A stretch of DNA of 37,535 nt from Oehlia diaphana (lineage: Eukaryota > Glomeromycota > Glomeromycetes > Glomerales > Glomeraceae), in contig QZLH01000061.1 of NCBI GenBank assembly GCA_003833135.1, positions 120,522-158,056 of the forward strand, written 5' to 3'. Below, one piece after another: positions 10,488 to 22,562 of this stretch (position 1 is the stretch's first letter; every line of letters starts with the position of its first letter). The notes beneath the pieces were generated by a model, which did no database searches, was not told where the DNA came from, and saw only the letters and a program-made list of their open reading frames with translations. A program made the position numbers and the translations under genes.

Positions 10488-12580
10488 AGGTAAAATTGGT
10501 TGTTTCACCTCAATGTGAATAATTTTAGTATGATGAATTCAAAGTGGATGCTTTTAGAAAAAAATTTAAGAAGTTTTTTTTTTAAAAAATTTTTTTGAAG
10601 AAAAAAAAAAAAAAAATAAAGATAATACAACCTACAATGGGTCCTTTTTTGATATTCCTACTTACTAATTTTGGTTTGTGGCGTACAATCAATTATGTAA
10701 GAACGAACAGAAATAATGAACTACTTGGGTCCTACGGAATCACGGAGAAAGATGAGTGGTCGGCTATTTATATATATATATATATATTTTTGCTGCGGTA
10801 TAACAATATTCATTTTAGGTAAAAAAGAAAGAGAAGAGAACTTCAAAAAAAAAGAGAAATAGAAAAAAAGCAAAAGAAGCTGAAACTTATAAATCGGCAA
10901 TCAAACTTATAAACAATTAAGCATGTAACATATATAAACTTTCATGTATAATATTATATAAAAATGTATTTTTGCATGAAAAATGATGAAAATGTCAATT
11001 GAATTCTCTCTTTTATAGCATTAGATTTACAAAATTCCCAAAAAAGTAATGAGCCGCAGTAAGATCACGTGGAGTGATTCGATCGCCGTAAATTCCGTGG
11101 ATCTCATGTGACAAGCTACAGGTTACAGAAACAACAAAGAACCATAGCAAACAGGTTTTTTTTATTTTTGGTCGTTATTGTTTTTTTATTGTTTACTGGC
11201 GAATATTTTCTTTTTTTTTTAAAAAAAAAGCGGCAAGTTGTCGCTCAACTAGATGCTTTGCATTATCTGTTATCTTATCTCTTTTTTTATCAGATATTAC
11301 TTTATTAGTTAATCATAAAATCATTATTAAAATCATTAAATTTAATTATTATTATTAATTATGATCAATAAATTACCGATATTATTAATGAAGATTCATT
11401 GAGAAAAACCTATGTGCAAATTATGCGGTTAATCAATCAACCCTATATATATCCAGATAATTTATTTTCTTTAAAAGTAAAAGTGAACAACCAATTATTT
11501 AAAACCCCGTACGCAGCAGTAACGTGAATAACGTGGGCGGAAAAAGGTAGTAAAAAATTAATTTAATTTCTTCCCTTTTATATTTCTAACAAAAATCGAA
11601 CACAAACAGATTTACAACAATTAAAAATCATCCGGAATATCAAATTTGGAAACTTTTACTTAGGTAAGTTAATAATAATAAAATAAACCGGTTATATTTG
11701 TTTATATGTATAAGCGGTTCACTCCTGTCGTACAAGATTCCCATATCATTCATTCTAACTATGACGAGATGTCAATTTTCCAAGATGGACTTCTTAGATT
11801 TCCTCCCATGAATCTTTATATTCTTTTTGATAAGAAGTGTCACATTTTTTTTTTTAATTAAAGTTATCGCGTGTCTTAAACATGATGATTATCAATTAAT
11901 GAATTGCCAATTATTTTATTAATATCACGTCACAGTAACGTACAAATAATAAACAATCTAACGTTGTAGCATGATTTTATCGATTTAAGCCCACTTTTAA
12001 AACAAAGAATGCTCATTCCTCATTTAGTATATCTAATGTTTTATTCGATTGGTTTAGATAAGGTAAAATAATATTTATTTAGATTCATCCATAGTAATTT
12101 CCGATGTTTCATATTTAATGCGAGGAATATCCCCTAAATATTTTTTCATTCCTGAACTTTCATGAAATTTTTTAAAAAAAAAAAATTTTTTTTTATTCAA
12201 GTTTCAGGTTTATTACATTACTAAATATACTTTATAATATATTTATATGTATATCACGCGGTGATACAAAATTGATTAACCCTACTTATTCCTTAGTGTT
12301 TCATTTTTTCCATTTATTTCCTTTTAATTCTTCCTTCCCCTTCATGTATTTAAACTTTTTGTTTTCACTCATATCATAACAATTTTCAATTCTCCGTTTC
12401 CCTTCCTTTTTTTTCCTTTGCCCTTTTCTCCTTTGATAGGTTACACATCATCACGGGCATCTCCGTATTCTTATCTTAACGAAATCCATCAATTATTAAT
12501 CACAATTATTAATTATAAATTCTTTGAATTTTTGATAAATTCCCCTTTTTTTTATACTTAATATATTTGTTATCGTAAAT
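10488..12580. other. 2.1-kb intergenic region, divergent F-box and kinase promoters
   Basis: The second F-box gene (minus) and the kinase gene (plus) diverge from here, so both promoters should lie inside. A pyrimidine-rich tract at about 12350-12440 and a 15-bp palindrome at 12252-12266 precede the kinase ATG. A TA run sits at about 10770-10788. Frames at 10595-10822 and 11108-11308 are low complexity and are not supported as genes. Confidence 0.5.
12252..12266. promoter_or_regulatory. 15-bp palindrome upstream of the kinase gene
   Basis: TATCAC-GCG-GTGATA has perfect 6-bp arms and lies about 315 bp upstream of the kinase ATG. It could be a site for a dimeric regulator. This is only a symmetry argument, and chance is possible in AT-rich DNA. 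Confidence 0.25.
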
Positions 12581-13953
12581 ATGGCAAGACTATTTGGTAG
12601 TATTAAGATAAAACATAAATCCCATAATTGTAAAGATTGTAGGAGTAGAAGGAAGAATAATAAAATAAACCCTACGGCAAATTATGTTTGGTGTGATGTT
12701 TGCTCTCCTATTCACCTTCAAAGAGAGTTTTCCTCTTGGTCAAGTGGTAATAAGGAAGTGGATGAATTTATAAAGTTTCAACAACTTAAGACAAAAAAAT
12801 CTGGTGATTTAATAGAATGGATACCTTATGATAGATTATCAGATATTAAATACGTAGCAGAAGGAGGCTTCTCCAAAGTTTATTCAGCTTCATGGTTGGA
12901 TGGTTTAATTCAAGGATGGAACTTTGAACAAAAACAATGGAAAAGACTTGGCAAGACCAAAGTTGCCTTAAAAGTTCTTCAAGATTCACAATATATTTCA
13001 TCAGAGTTCTTGGAAGAGGTAAATTAATTTGATTATTTTAAACTATTAACCTATCAAAACTGTTATATTTGAATCGTACTTAAAAAATTTATTTTATTTT
13101 ATTTTTTTTTTTTTTACTTTTTTTTTGATTATAGTTACATTTGAATTTACAACGTGGTTCCACGTACGTTGCAAAATGTTTTGGTTTCACTAAAGAACCA
13201 AAATCAAATAATTACGTCATGGTTCTCGAATATGCAGAAAATGGAAATTTAAGAAATTTTTTGACTAATTCAAAATCCATTGATTGGTATCAAAAGGTTG
13301 AAATTTTAAAACAAATTGGACATCATCTTTGTAGACTTCATGAAAAAGAGATCATTCATAAAGATTTCCATATTGGGAACATATTATATGAAACCAATCA
13401 TCGTATTGATGATTTTTTAATTATAAGCGATTTAGGTGTTTGTCAACCTATTAGCAAGAGGCCTTGTTTTGTTATGCAATCATCAGAAATCTACGGAGTG
13501 TTACCTTATATGGCACCAGAAGTTCTGAAAGATCATTCATATAGTAAAGCTTCTAATATTTATGCTTTTGGTGGAATTATCTATGAAATTGTAACTGGAT
13601 ATCCTCCTTTTTATGATAGACCTCATAATTTTCAACTTGCTTTAGATATTTGTAAAGGTGTTCATCCTGATATTCCTGAGCACGTTCCTAAATCTATCGC
13701 TAATTTGATTTTAAGATGCTGGGAACCAAATCCTAGAAAAAGAATTACTGCAATAGAAATTTTTAGTATGATCAGATGTTGTTTTATTTATGAAGATGAA
13801 AATAAATTATCTCCTAGGTTAACGAAAGAAATAGAGGAATTTAAATCTGCCCGTCAAGTATATCAAGCAGAGCAAATAAAAATTCATCCTGAGGCTTTTT
13901 ACATTAGTAGACTTCTTTCTTTTCCCAAGCTTGAAGAATCTTTGAAGAATTAA
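12581..13953 (+). CDS. protein kinase with N-terminal Cys2-Cys2 motif
   Basis: Two exons, 12581-13018 and 13135-13953, joined in phase 0, give 418 residues. The N-terminus has CKDC (C17, C20) and WCDVC (C38, C41), then FSSWSSGN--VDEFI, the pattern found ahead of many expanded Rhizophagus TKL-like kinases; it may be a small zinc-binding or structural module. The kinase domain (about 85-385) has the Gly loop AEGGFSKVY, the ATP lysine in VALKVL (K131), catalytic loop HKDFHIGNIL (D223), SDLGV in place of DFG (D245), and activation-segment end YMAPEVL. It also has IYAFGGIIYEIVTGYPPF and the late Arg in NPRKRIT. All catalytic residues are present, so activity is likely. HKD and DLG are variants of HRD and DFG that recur in this group. 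There is no transmembrane segment, so it is probably cytosolic. Its partner is unknown. Confidence 0.93.
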
Positions 13954-15548
13954 TTTGTTAATTTAAATTCATTCATTTATACTTTTAAAAAAATTCTTAT
14001 ATATTTAATTTGTCAAGGGCAAAAATGACAGATATGATACAAGTGTATATTATACTTATTGTTTTATTATAGACCGTTACCTAGTTGTTTATAATTTTTA
14101 TGATTTAATGATTTAAAAAAAAAGTGATTGTAATAAAGGCATTTAAATTGTACAGCTTCATAGCACAATTCGATTCTAAATTTTTTTTTATATTTTTTAT
14201 ATGCAATATTTGAGATTTAGCCTTAAACTCTTTTCATGTGTAATGAAAAATAACAATTTTATGCAGGTAATATTTGTTTATACTATGTTTGCCATATCTA
14301 AATTAGGAATTTGTCACAAAACATATGAAATATATGTGTGATATACTATTTAAATATAAAATACCAAATATATGATCTAACACTACTTTTCCATTAACTG
14401 GAAATTGCGGATTAGTTACACATTCCTCAGAAAAATAAATTGAGTTAATTGTCTTTTAGCAAATGAAATTATTTATTTGAATTTATAATTCTTTTTTTTT
14501 TTTTTTACTTGCTTTCTTGACAGTTAAAATTAATGAAATATATTTAAATTATCATATATATTTTCTTTTATTTTATACAAAAAATATGGTATAATTGATA
14601 TTCATCTATAAATAGTAGAATAAAAAAAGATCTTATAAAATCAAATTTTAAGTTAATTTTTATATTAATATAATTTTTTATTATTATAAAAAATTGATTA
14701 ATATATAAATTAATAAAATTTAAATAGTATTTATAGTATTTGTAAATAAGAATTATAATATCTTTAAATAAATATATTTTTTATTAAATTATATTACTAA
14801 TATTTAATACTATAGTAAGTATTTTTACAGCTTAAATATAAAGGTCATCAAATTAGAAATTCAATTATTTTATATATAATATATTAAAACAATGTAATTT
14901 AAATCCCAAAATGTACAAATTATGGAATTTTATATATAATATTTTTAATTTCAAATTAATATATATATTAAAAATATCTATAATTCAAATTTAAAATTAT
15001 ATTTTAATTAAAATTGCTTAATATTTTAAATATTTAGAAAAGGAATTTAATTAGTACTATTTATTATTTTTTTTTATATTATGAATATTGTAAAATAAAT
15101 AGTGTTAAATAAATAGTAAAATATATATTATAGTTATTGTATTAATGAAATTATTTTATATAAACTATTAAAATTAGGATTTATTAAAATTTCTTAAATA
15201 AAGTACATTCATTATATTTAATTTATTTAAAAAATAAAATAAAATAAAAAAAATAATAATGCATATAATTATAATATTAAATACTATTTACATTATTTGT
15301 AATTTTCAATAGTTATAAAAATAAATTATAAATTATTTATTATGATATATTTTACAGTATATTTTTATTTTTGAATTAATATTATTTAATTAGTTTTATT
15401 ATACAAATTTTAAATCTAAAATACCTGTTAAAAAATTAAAAATCTTAATTTTTTAAAAATTATAAAAAATTATAAAACAAAATATAAAATAATATTACAT
15501 TAAAATATCAAATAAATTAATAACCAATAAGAATATAATAATAATAAA
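13954..15548. other. 1.6-kb AT-rich convergent intergenic region
   Basis: The 3' ends of the kinase gene (plus) and of the golgin gene (minus) face each other. From about 14480 the sequence is almost entirely A and T, with short shared words such as TTTTATATATAATAT (about 14868 and 14929). I see no gene, RNA or clear transposon. Confidence 0.55.
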
Positions 15549-18500
15549 TTAACTAGCATTATTATGTTTTTCTAATTCTGCAGCTAGTTCAGTTATTTGA
15601 TTACGATATACATCTTTCATATCTTTAATATCTGCTTGTAATTCATCCACTTGTTCTGTTTTTTCTCCAAGCAATTCCAAAGTAATATGATATCTAAATA
15701 GAAAAAAACCAATGTGTTAAAATATAAAATTTAATTAATAAATTTGATAATTATTTTATACCTTTCATTTAATTCATAAAGTTGTTGTTCTAATACTGAA
15801 AGCTTTTCTGCTTTTGTAGAACTAAATTACATTTATTTAAAAAAAAATATATTAGTTAAAAATTTGGTTTTTTTTTAAATAATTTTTTAATTATTTACTT
15901 ACTAATCTTCCATTTGAACAGTTAATTTGACTAATTCATCTGCTAATTCATCTAATTAAATACGAAATAGCAATTAATAAATATTTAAATAGAAATATTT
16001 TAATATATATAATTACCTCTATTTTTTGTAGTCATTTGTAATTGAGCTTGTAAAGCACCAACTTGTCCTTCTAAATGTCTTACTGAAGAATTTAGTTTTT
16101 CGACCATCATAACACAACTTATCATACTACTACTTCCATCAACACTTGATCTTGTACTTGATGTTGGACTATACACTACAGGCGATGGTAATGCTCCATC
16201 ATAATGCCTTTCCAAATGCGTTTCACTTGCTGATTTCAATGATCCCAATTGTGTTTCACTAGCTGATTTCAAAAAATTTCTCTTTATCGATTCTAATTTT
16301 ATTTGACGTTTTTCTTGTTCATGTTCTTTAATAAGTTTGTTCTTTTGTTCAGAATGTAATTTTTGTTCCAATTCTTCTTGTTTTTCTTCTAATGCCTGTC
16401 TTAATGCACAACGGTACTGTTCTTCTGCTTCTTGCAATGCTATTTTATGAGTTTCTTTAGAAGATTCAAGTTCTGAAACTAAATCCTCAATTTTAGCTTC
16501 TAAGTTAGGAATTCGAGCACGTAATGATTTGATTTCCTCATTTAACTTTATGTTTTGATTATGTTTATCTATTAATTGAAGTTCTTGTTGCTCTGCAGTT
16601 AATGACTTTTTATTTGTAACATAAATGTAAATTAGAGATATTTATATATAAGACCAAGAAAATAAAATAAATTAATTACCATTTTTTTAAATTGATTATT
16701 TAAATTTTCAAACTTATCGGCGAAATGATCACGTTCCATTTCCATTTCAGTTAATTGTTTAGAAAGACTAAAAGAAAAAAATTTTTTTTTTAATTTCAAT
16801 ATAAGTAAAAAAATTGGAGTACATTAATTTATTTTATTACCTGTTTTCAATTTTTTCCCAATTCTTCATGGACAGAGCATGCTGTGTCTGTACATCTTCT
16901 ATTTGTCGAAGTATTTGAATATGCTCTACATCCCTTTCTCCTGATGTTACATCTTGTGCTGCAGCCTCAGCAATTTGCAATCGTTTTTGTAAAGTCTACA
17001 TATATTAGAGTGAATCATTTTCAAACAAATGACTTTATAAATTTAAATAAAGTACTACATTGTTATCTTGATATCTTACCGATATTTCATGACGTAAATT
17101 ATCTTCTCTTAAACCAGCCTGCTCTTCAATTCGTGCAAGCGTTGCTCTCAATTCACGAATCTGTAATAAATGGAAATTCAATAAAGAAACCTATTAAATA
17201 AATACACAAGTTAAATATCAGACCTCTGTTCGCAAAGAATTTTCTGTATTCTCTGACTCAGTACGTAACTGTTCCAGTTCATGGTGAAGCCTTTCGTTTA
17301 TTTGAATCTATAAAATAAATATCAAAATAAATATTATAATTTTAACGTAGAAAGATTTATCCCTATAGTAAATCATGTGAATTACGGTCATAGATATACC
17401 TCCTTTTCCAAAGCTGCGGTTTGCGCTTGCGATGATAAAGTAGCATTAATCTCGAGTGTTCTCTTAAGTTCTTCATTTGTCTGATCTAAAAGACGCTTTA
17501 AAAACGCGTTGTCATTTTTTAAAAAAAAATTTATTTGTCAACATAGCATAAGAGCTCAATCCAAATTTAAATAACCGATAACAGTGCCACCATATGCAGA
17601 AATTACGTTAAATATTCTATATCTCCCTCTCTCTCTCAACTACAAACATACTTGAAGTTTTTCTCGTTCTTCTTTTGTAACAGCAATATCAATTTCTAAT
17701 TTCAAATTTTTCTGTGTTTTCTTTTCCTGTTCGTTTTCGAGACTTTTCAAATCGTAACTATTCTTTTTTTCAATTTCTCGCAGTTGTTTTAAATTACTCG
17801 ACAATTCCGCTATTTCCGATGTAGCCTTATCATATTTCTTTTGAAGATCAGCCAATCGATTTTCTTGCTCAATATCTTTAGCCCGATATTTTTTTAGATT
17901 TGTGCGATATTCAAGTTCACTTTTTGACAATTTTTCACCTGCATAATAAAAGAATCGTCAATAATAATTACTTATAATTACTTAAATTAATTGTTAATAA
18001 TAATAAATCATTTACCCTCGGACATGAGTCCGGAAATTTGCTCATCTTTTTCCAACAGCAATTTTCTCTGCATTTCAAGTAAATTTTGAATAGATGAACT
18101 CTCTTTACTTGCTTCTTGTTGTCTGAACATATTTAGCTCCTAAAATTAATAACATAAAATCAATTCAATACAATCCACATTCGAAAAATAAAATTTTGAT
18201 AATTTATATCAACCTTATTTGCGCCTTTTAATTGATTTTCCAAACCTTCTACATGATTTCTTGCAATCTTCAACTCGTCATTTTTATTTTCTTCCAGCTC
18301 CTTTAATTGTAATTTAAACTTTTCTACGGTATCATTTAATAATGCATTTTGTTCTATGGCACTTGTAAGCTGTCGTTCTCTTTGTTCAATAATCAAATGG
18401 AAATTTTTAGAAGTCTCAGGAGATTCAATAATCGATGATTTTTGATTGTCTATAACATCATTCTCCTGAGATTCTTCGTTTGTAGATTCTTCAAAAACTT

Positions 18501-19339
18501 TAATACCATTATTTTCTACATTATTTCCATTAATTTTAGAACTTGTATCAGATTCTTCCTTCTGCTTATCTGTTACAGATTCACTAGAAACTGGTATTAA
18601 ACTATTGATCGAATGTCCATCTTTAATAGTTTCACTCTCATTTTGACTTGATTCATTCGTACTTGAAAAATCAGAAATACCATTTATAACAGGAGTATCT
18701 ACTTTATTCTCATTATTGTCTTGGTTCTCATTTGGAACAGAAACAGAATTATTACTCTCTCTCGTATTGTCTTTTGTATTATTTAAATTTGGTTCTAACG
18801 TTGAATTCTTACTGGATGAATTATTAGGAACTTCAGAATCACTTTCTACTGAAGTTTTATGTAAAGAAGAACGGGGAGATTCTCCTTGAAATGACGATCG
18901 AGGTGAGCCAGTTTGTATACGAATGTTGGCAAGTAAATCACTACTCTTAGATTTTAAAGATCCAATTAAATCACTTGAATTGGATCGTGGACCTAATTTA
19001 GGTGAAGGTTTATTTGGTGTTGACGTTGGAGAAGCTGAAATATTATTATTTGAAATATTTGGCGATTTTGGACGTGCAGGAGGATCGATTGTAGTAACAA
19101 ATCCAGTTATTGGATCAACATAGACGTCCCCCTGATAAGAATTATCTGGCGTGAAACAATTGCTTAATTATCATTGAGAAAACTTTTTTTTTTTTAAAAA
19201 AAAAAAATTTATTAATATACTTACTTTCACTCATGTCAAGAGCTTTATCAAGTTTGCTCTCAACAGTATTCATAGCCTGTTTTAACATATTCCCCCAGGA
19301 CGATCCGCCCGAGCCATTTTTGTTATTAAAAAAACTCAT
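15549..19339 (-). CDS. TMF1/Sgm1-like golgin (TATA element modulatory factor family)
   Basis: A 13-exon gene encoding about 934 residues. Exons from 5' to 3': 19225-19339, 18214-19145, 18016-18139, 17652-17938, 17400-17495, 17224-17307, 17080-17160, 16841-16995, 16680-16767, 16017-16605, 15903-15951, 15762-15821, 15549-15693; all GT-AG, and the total is divisible by three. The N-terminus (SSWGNMLKQAMNTVESKLDKALDM) matches the short helical start of TMF proteins. Residues about 55-260 are Ser/Asn/Glu-rich and disordered. The rest is coiled coil, including LMSEGEKLSK and LRQIEDVQTQHALSMKNWEKIE. The C-terminus (ERYHITLELLGEKTEQVDEL) is the TMF C-terminal Rab6-binding region. Family members are Golgi coiled-coil tethers working with Rab6/Ypt6 in retrograde traffic, and this is the inferred role. 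The name's DNA-binding history is unlikely to be the main function. The acceptor at 17495 is the least certain join. Confidence 0.9.
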
Positions 19340-19561
19340 TTGAAAATATATTATTTTTACACGGAAAGTTTTAAACAGAGAGCAAAGATATATTAAGGAA
19401 TAGTGCAAAAAATTTCCAAATAAGGTTCAATCAAGGGTTCAACAAGGTTCAACCACGTCTTACGTTATTTTAAACTAGCTCAAATCATTCGTCATTGTTA
19501 CACACAAATAAAATATATATAGCAAACTTTTTCACCGATGTTCTATTATCATTCGTTTATA
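19340..19561. promoter_or_regulatory. shared promoter between golgin gene and small plus-strand gene
   Basis: About 220 bp separate the two divergent ATGs. It contains three close copies of AAGG(G)TTCAA at 19422-19430, 19433-19442 and 19444-19452. A TATA-like AATATATATAG at about 19510-19521 precedes the plus-strand gene. Confidence 0.45.
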
Positions 19562-20549
19562 ATGTCTAATAGTCCTAATAACCGGTTTATGAATCAGCCT
19601 TCAGGAACATATTGGCGACCAGTACCTATACAACCACCAGCACCAAGTGATCCCAGAATTATAAATCAATTTCATTCATATGAGACTGATAGTGATAGCG
19701 ATATAACGAGAACTTATGGAACAATATATAGTAATACGAATTCTCCTGAAAGCAGCACTCCAGAGGTTTCACCAAGAGCAACACCTGAAATATCTTCTGC
19801 AATGCGAATGCGAATGATTGCACATACATCTCGTCCTATACCTTCCGTACAAAGTTATGATAATAATGGAATGAATTATACAGGTTTTTTTATTATTACA
19901 TAAATAATATCATTAGCTAGATGTATTTATTGTCGAATTTTAATTCAGATGGTATAGATGACCAAAATAATGGTACAAGAGAAGTTTCAGAAATTGATGA
20001 AGTAAATAATGAAGTGAATGGTGAAAATATATCTCAGCAGAATCAACTAGATCAACTAGATGGTAAATAATGCAAAAGAAAAAAAAAGCAAATGTAATTC
20101 TAATATAATGATTTATTTGTAATTATGTAAAATTTTTTAATAGAACCTACGAGACTTTTTTTAGTAACTTTACAAGCTTTGCGTCAAAGAGTGCGCGAAT
20201 TAGATTCCGATGCATGGATGTATGTAAAAACGAATGATAGATTTTCAAAATTTTAAACTTACGCGTCTTACGGAATGAAATTGTAAGCGAGTCCTTGAAA
20301 TATTATTTAGATAAAATCAAAAAGTCAATTGTATAATTAACTGTATTCGTTTTTTTAAAAACTATTTTTTTTAACTGCTTAAAGAATCAAAATGCAAGAA
20401 TAAATAGACAATTAACATTTGGAATGCGCGGTAATTATCTTCTTACATAAGTAAAGAAGATTATTTTATGTTTTCGCTTTTGACTTTAACTAGCCAGATC
20501 CAGAAAACTGGAGAAACAACCCGTGACAACTATGGTGAAGGTTGGGTAA
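19562..20549 (+). CDS. small hypothetical protein, multi-exon
   Basis: Not recognised. The preferred model has exons 19562-19883, 19949-20062, 20144-20223, 20385-20430 and 20494-20549 (205 residues), all GT-AG and in frame. A simpler three-exon model reads through the third exon to a stop at 20254-20256 (182 residues). The start is taken at 19562 (MSNSPNN, with A at -3); an in-frame ATG at 19538 adds eight residues. The first 110 residues are Pro/Ser/Thr-rich and probably disordered. The second exon is acidic and Asn/Gln-rich. The third encodes a helical basic-hydrophobic stretch (LFLVTLQALRQRVRELDSD then AWMY), the only part that looks like a conserved domain. There are no membrane segments. 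The short promoter shared with the golgin gene suggests co-expression, but no function can be given. Confidence 0.55.
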
Positions 20550-20879
20550 ATCCACAAAGTCATTGGACAACTATGATATGTTAGCAGAAATCGACCCTAA
20601 TATATAAAATGGCTTGAACGTTACTTAAATCCTAGGAATAAATAACAATGCCATTTCCCGTAAAATACTGAACTTAATAATTGAGTTTCCCTCAATGAAT
20701 CGACTTACGCCACACAAGATTCTGTATTCTAACCGCAAATAAAAAAAAGATTCATATGTTTGAAATTTGAAATAATACAATTACATAAATTTTTTTCTTT
20801 GAATAATCTATCATATTTAGATAACATTTTCTTTATTTAAATATTATGCGTATATTTATTAAATTTTTTTTTTTTATTT
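20550..20879. other. short convergent intergenic region
   Basis: About 330 bp between the end of the small plus-strand gene and the stop of the BTB gene on the minus strand. It is AT-rich with a T run just before 20880. Nothing else is seen. Confidence 0.6.
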
Positions 20880-22347
20880 CTATAAAATTAGATTTTTTTT
20901 AATTACTTGAAACACTTCATATTCATCAAATTGATTACTTTGAGCAATAAGCTTGTCATATGAAGTTTTAGTACACTCAATTCGTTTTTCACTAACGTAA
21001 ACAAGCAAATCATCTTTACCTCCATCTACATGTCTTCCAAACCTTGGCCCTCTTTCCTTACAATTATAAATTGCACAATTACTATTTATTACTTTACTTA
21101 TAATCGACTTATTAATATCTTCTTTGTTTAACGAAAAAATGAAACTATTATTAGTAACACAATAATCTCTTTTGGATGCCCAATTCAACGGATTATAACC
21201 TCCAAGTATTTCCCCAGTATTTTTGATACGTAAAATTGTTAATGAATGACCCTTAGAATCACATCTATTATGAAATACTTGCTCACTAAATCCATCTCTG
21301 CTACCACGAGTTAATAATTCAAATTTAAAATAAGAATCTTTTGAAATCCAATTTGAAATGAATCTTAATTGTTTTGAATCAATTAAAACAGAATCTAATC
21401 TACAACGAAAATTTGTTGAATAAAAAATAGATTTATCTCTTTTTTCAGGAACCAAATAATATTCTAAAATCGATTGATAAAAATTCTCTTCAAAAATTTT
21501 TCTATAAGGATTAATTTTAATAAAAAAATCACTTGAACTAATAAAAGCAAATCTAATAAATGGTATAAGATGATTTAAATTTTCTTTAAGAGCTTTAAAA
21601 TCATTATCAGACCAAGATGATAATTCATTAGATAAATTTGATGCTCGCGCTATTCCCCATTTAATTACGTGATTCCAGATTTCAATTTCATCTAATTGTA
21701 AACCATCAAGTTGAATAAGTGATATTAAAAATTCTTGAGAAATATTTGTAATATCTGTATCATTAAAAATAAATTCTGGTGCATTTGTTATAATATCTTT
21801 AATATATTCATTCAATTTGAAAAATTCATTATGTTTTAATGTAAATTGATAAACTTTATAAAAATTTTCTCTTAACCATTTTTTATGATATTTTAAAATA
21901 TAATCTTGAATATAATCGAGAATTTCTGTTAAACATAATTCATCTGCCAATTTCAAGACTTCTAATAAAATCATCCCATTTTGTTCATTAAAATCCAAAT
22001 TTCCGTTATATATATACCTAAAAAAGAAAAAAAAAAGTTAAAATATCAATATATTATATATATACGGTATTTACTGTATAAATTTATATTTACTTGAGAA
22101 TAATATCAAAGGCTTTTATTGAAGAATTTGGTTTATCAAAATATATTTTGCCATCTTTAATATTTGCCCATTTATTTGATAATGCCGTACGGAAATATTT
22201 TGATCTTGCACAAAGTATAATCGAATGAACTCGAAATTCTTTAAAATTGGATTCATCTCCAACTTTAATAATCACATCATAAAAATTTTCACTTTCATAT
22301 AACCGGTTATAATCTTTTAATAAAAATTCAATAAAATTTGAATTCAT
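20880..22347 (-). CDS. BTB-BACK-TLDc domain protein
   Basis: Two exons, 22094-22347 and 20880-22017, with a 76-bp intron, give 463 residues. The BTB/POZ domain (about 15-115) begins YESENFYDVIIKVG and contains FRVHSIILCARSKYFRTAL. A BACK-like helical region follows (about 130-235). The TLDc domain (about 291-455) is shown by FELLTRGSRDGFS, FHNRCDSKGHSLTI and ILGGYNPLNW. BTB proteins of this type usually act as Cullin-3 adaptors, bringing substrates to a ubiquitin ligase. TLDc domains are linked to oxidative-stress protection and V-ATPase binding in other eukaryotes. This architecture is one of the most expanded families in Rhizophagus. The splice joins KYIYNGNLDF inside the BTB fold, supporting the intron. 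The substrate is unknown. Confidence 0.93.
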
Positions 22348-22562
22348 TTTATTTTTTTTTTTGAAAGATTGTTTAAGTATGTTCTACAAGTATGTTCTAA
22401 GATATAAATATGTTATCTGAACACCAATCACGTGAATTACTCCTATGTAATTTTAACCACCCGCAAGCCCAAATAATATACAGGTAATGTTTTTATATAA
22501 GAGAATCTACAAAGATAAAAATAAACAAAAAAAAAAACAAGGTAAAAATAAAAATAGACTAT

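Noticed and set aside
10595..10822. 75-codon plus-strand frame
   Set aside because: It begins in an A run and ends with a TA-repeat YIYIYI stretch; the middle has no recognisable domain.
11108..11308. 66-codon frame with a hydrophobic stretch
   Set aside because: It starts at GTG, not ATG. The hydrophobic part comes from T runs, and no neighbouring exon was found.
15549..19339. DNA-binding transcription factor reading of the TMF family name
   Set aside because: The protein is almost all coiled coil, with the conserved golgin N- and C-terminal segments. A Golgi tether fits better than a TATA-binding role.
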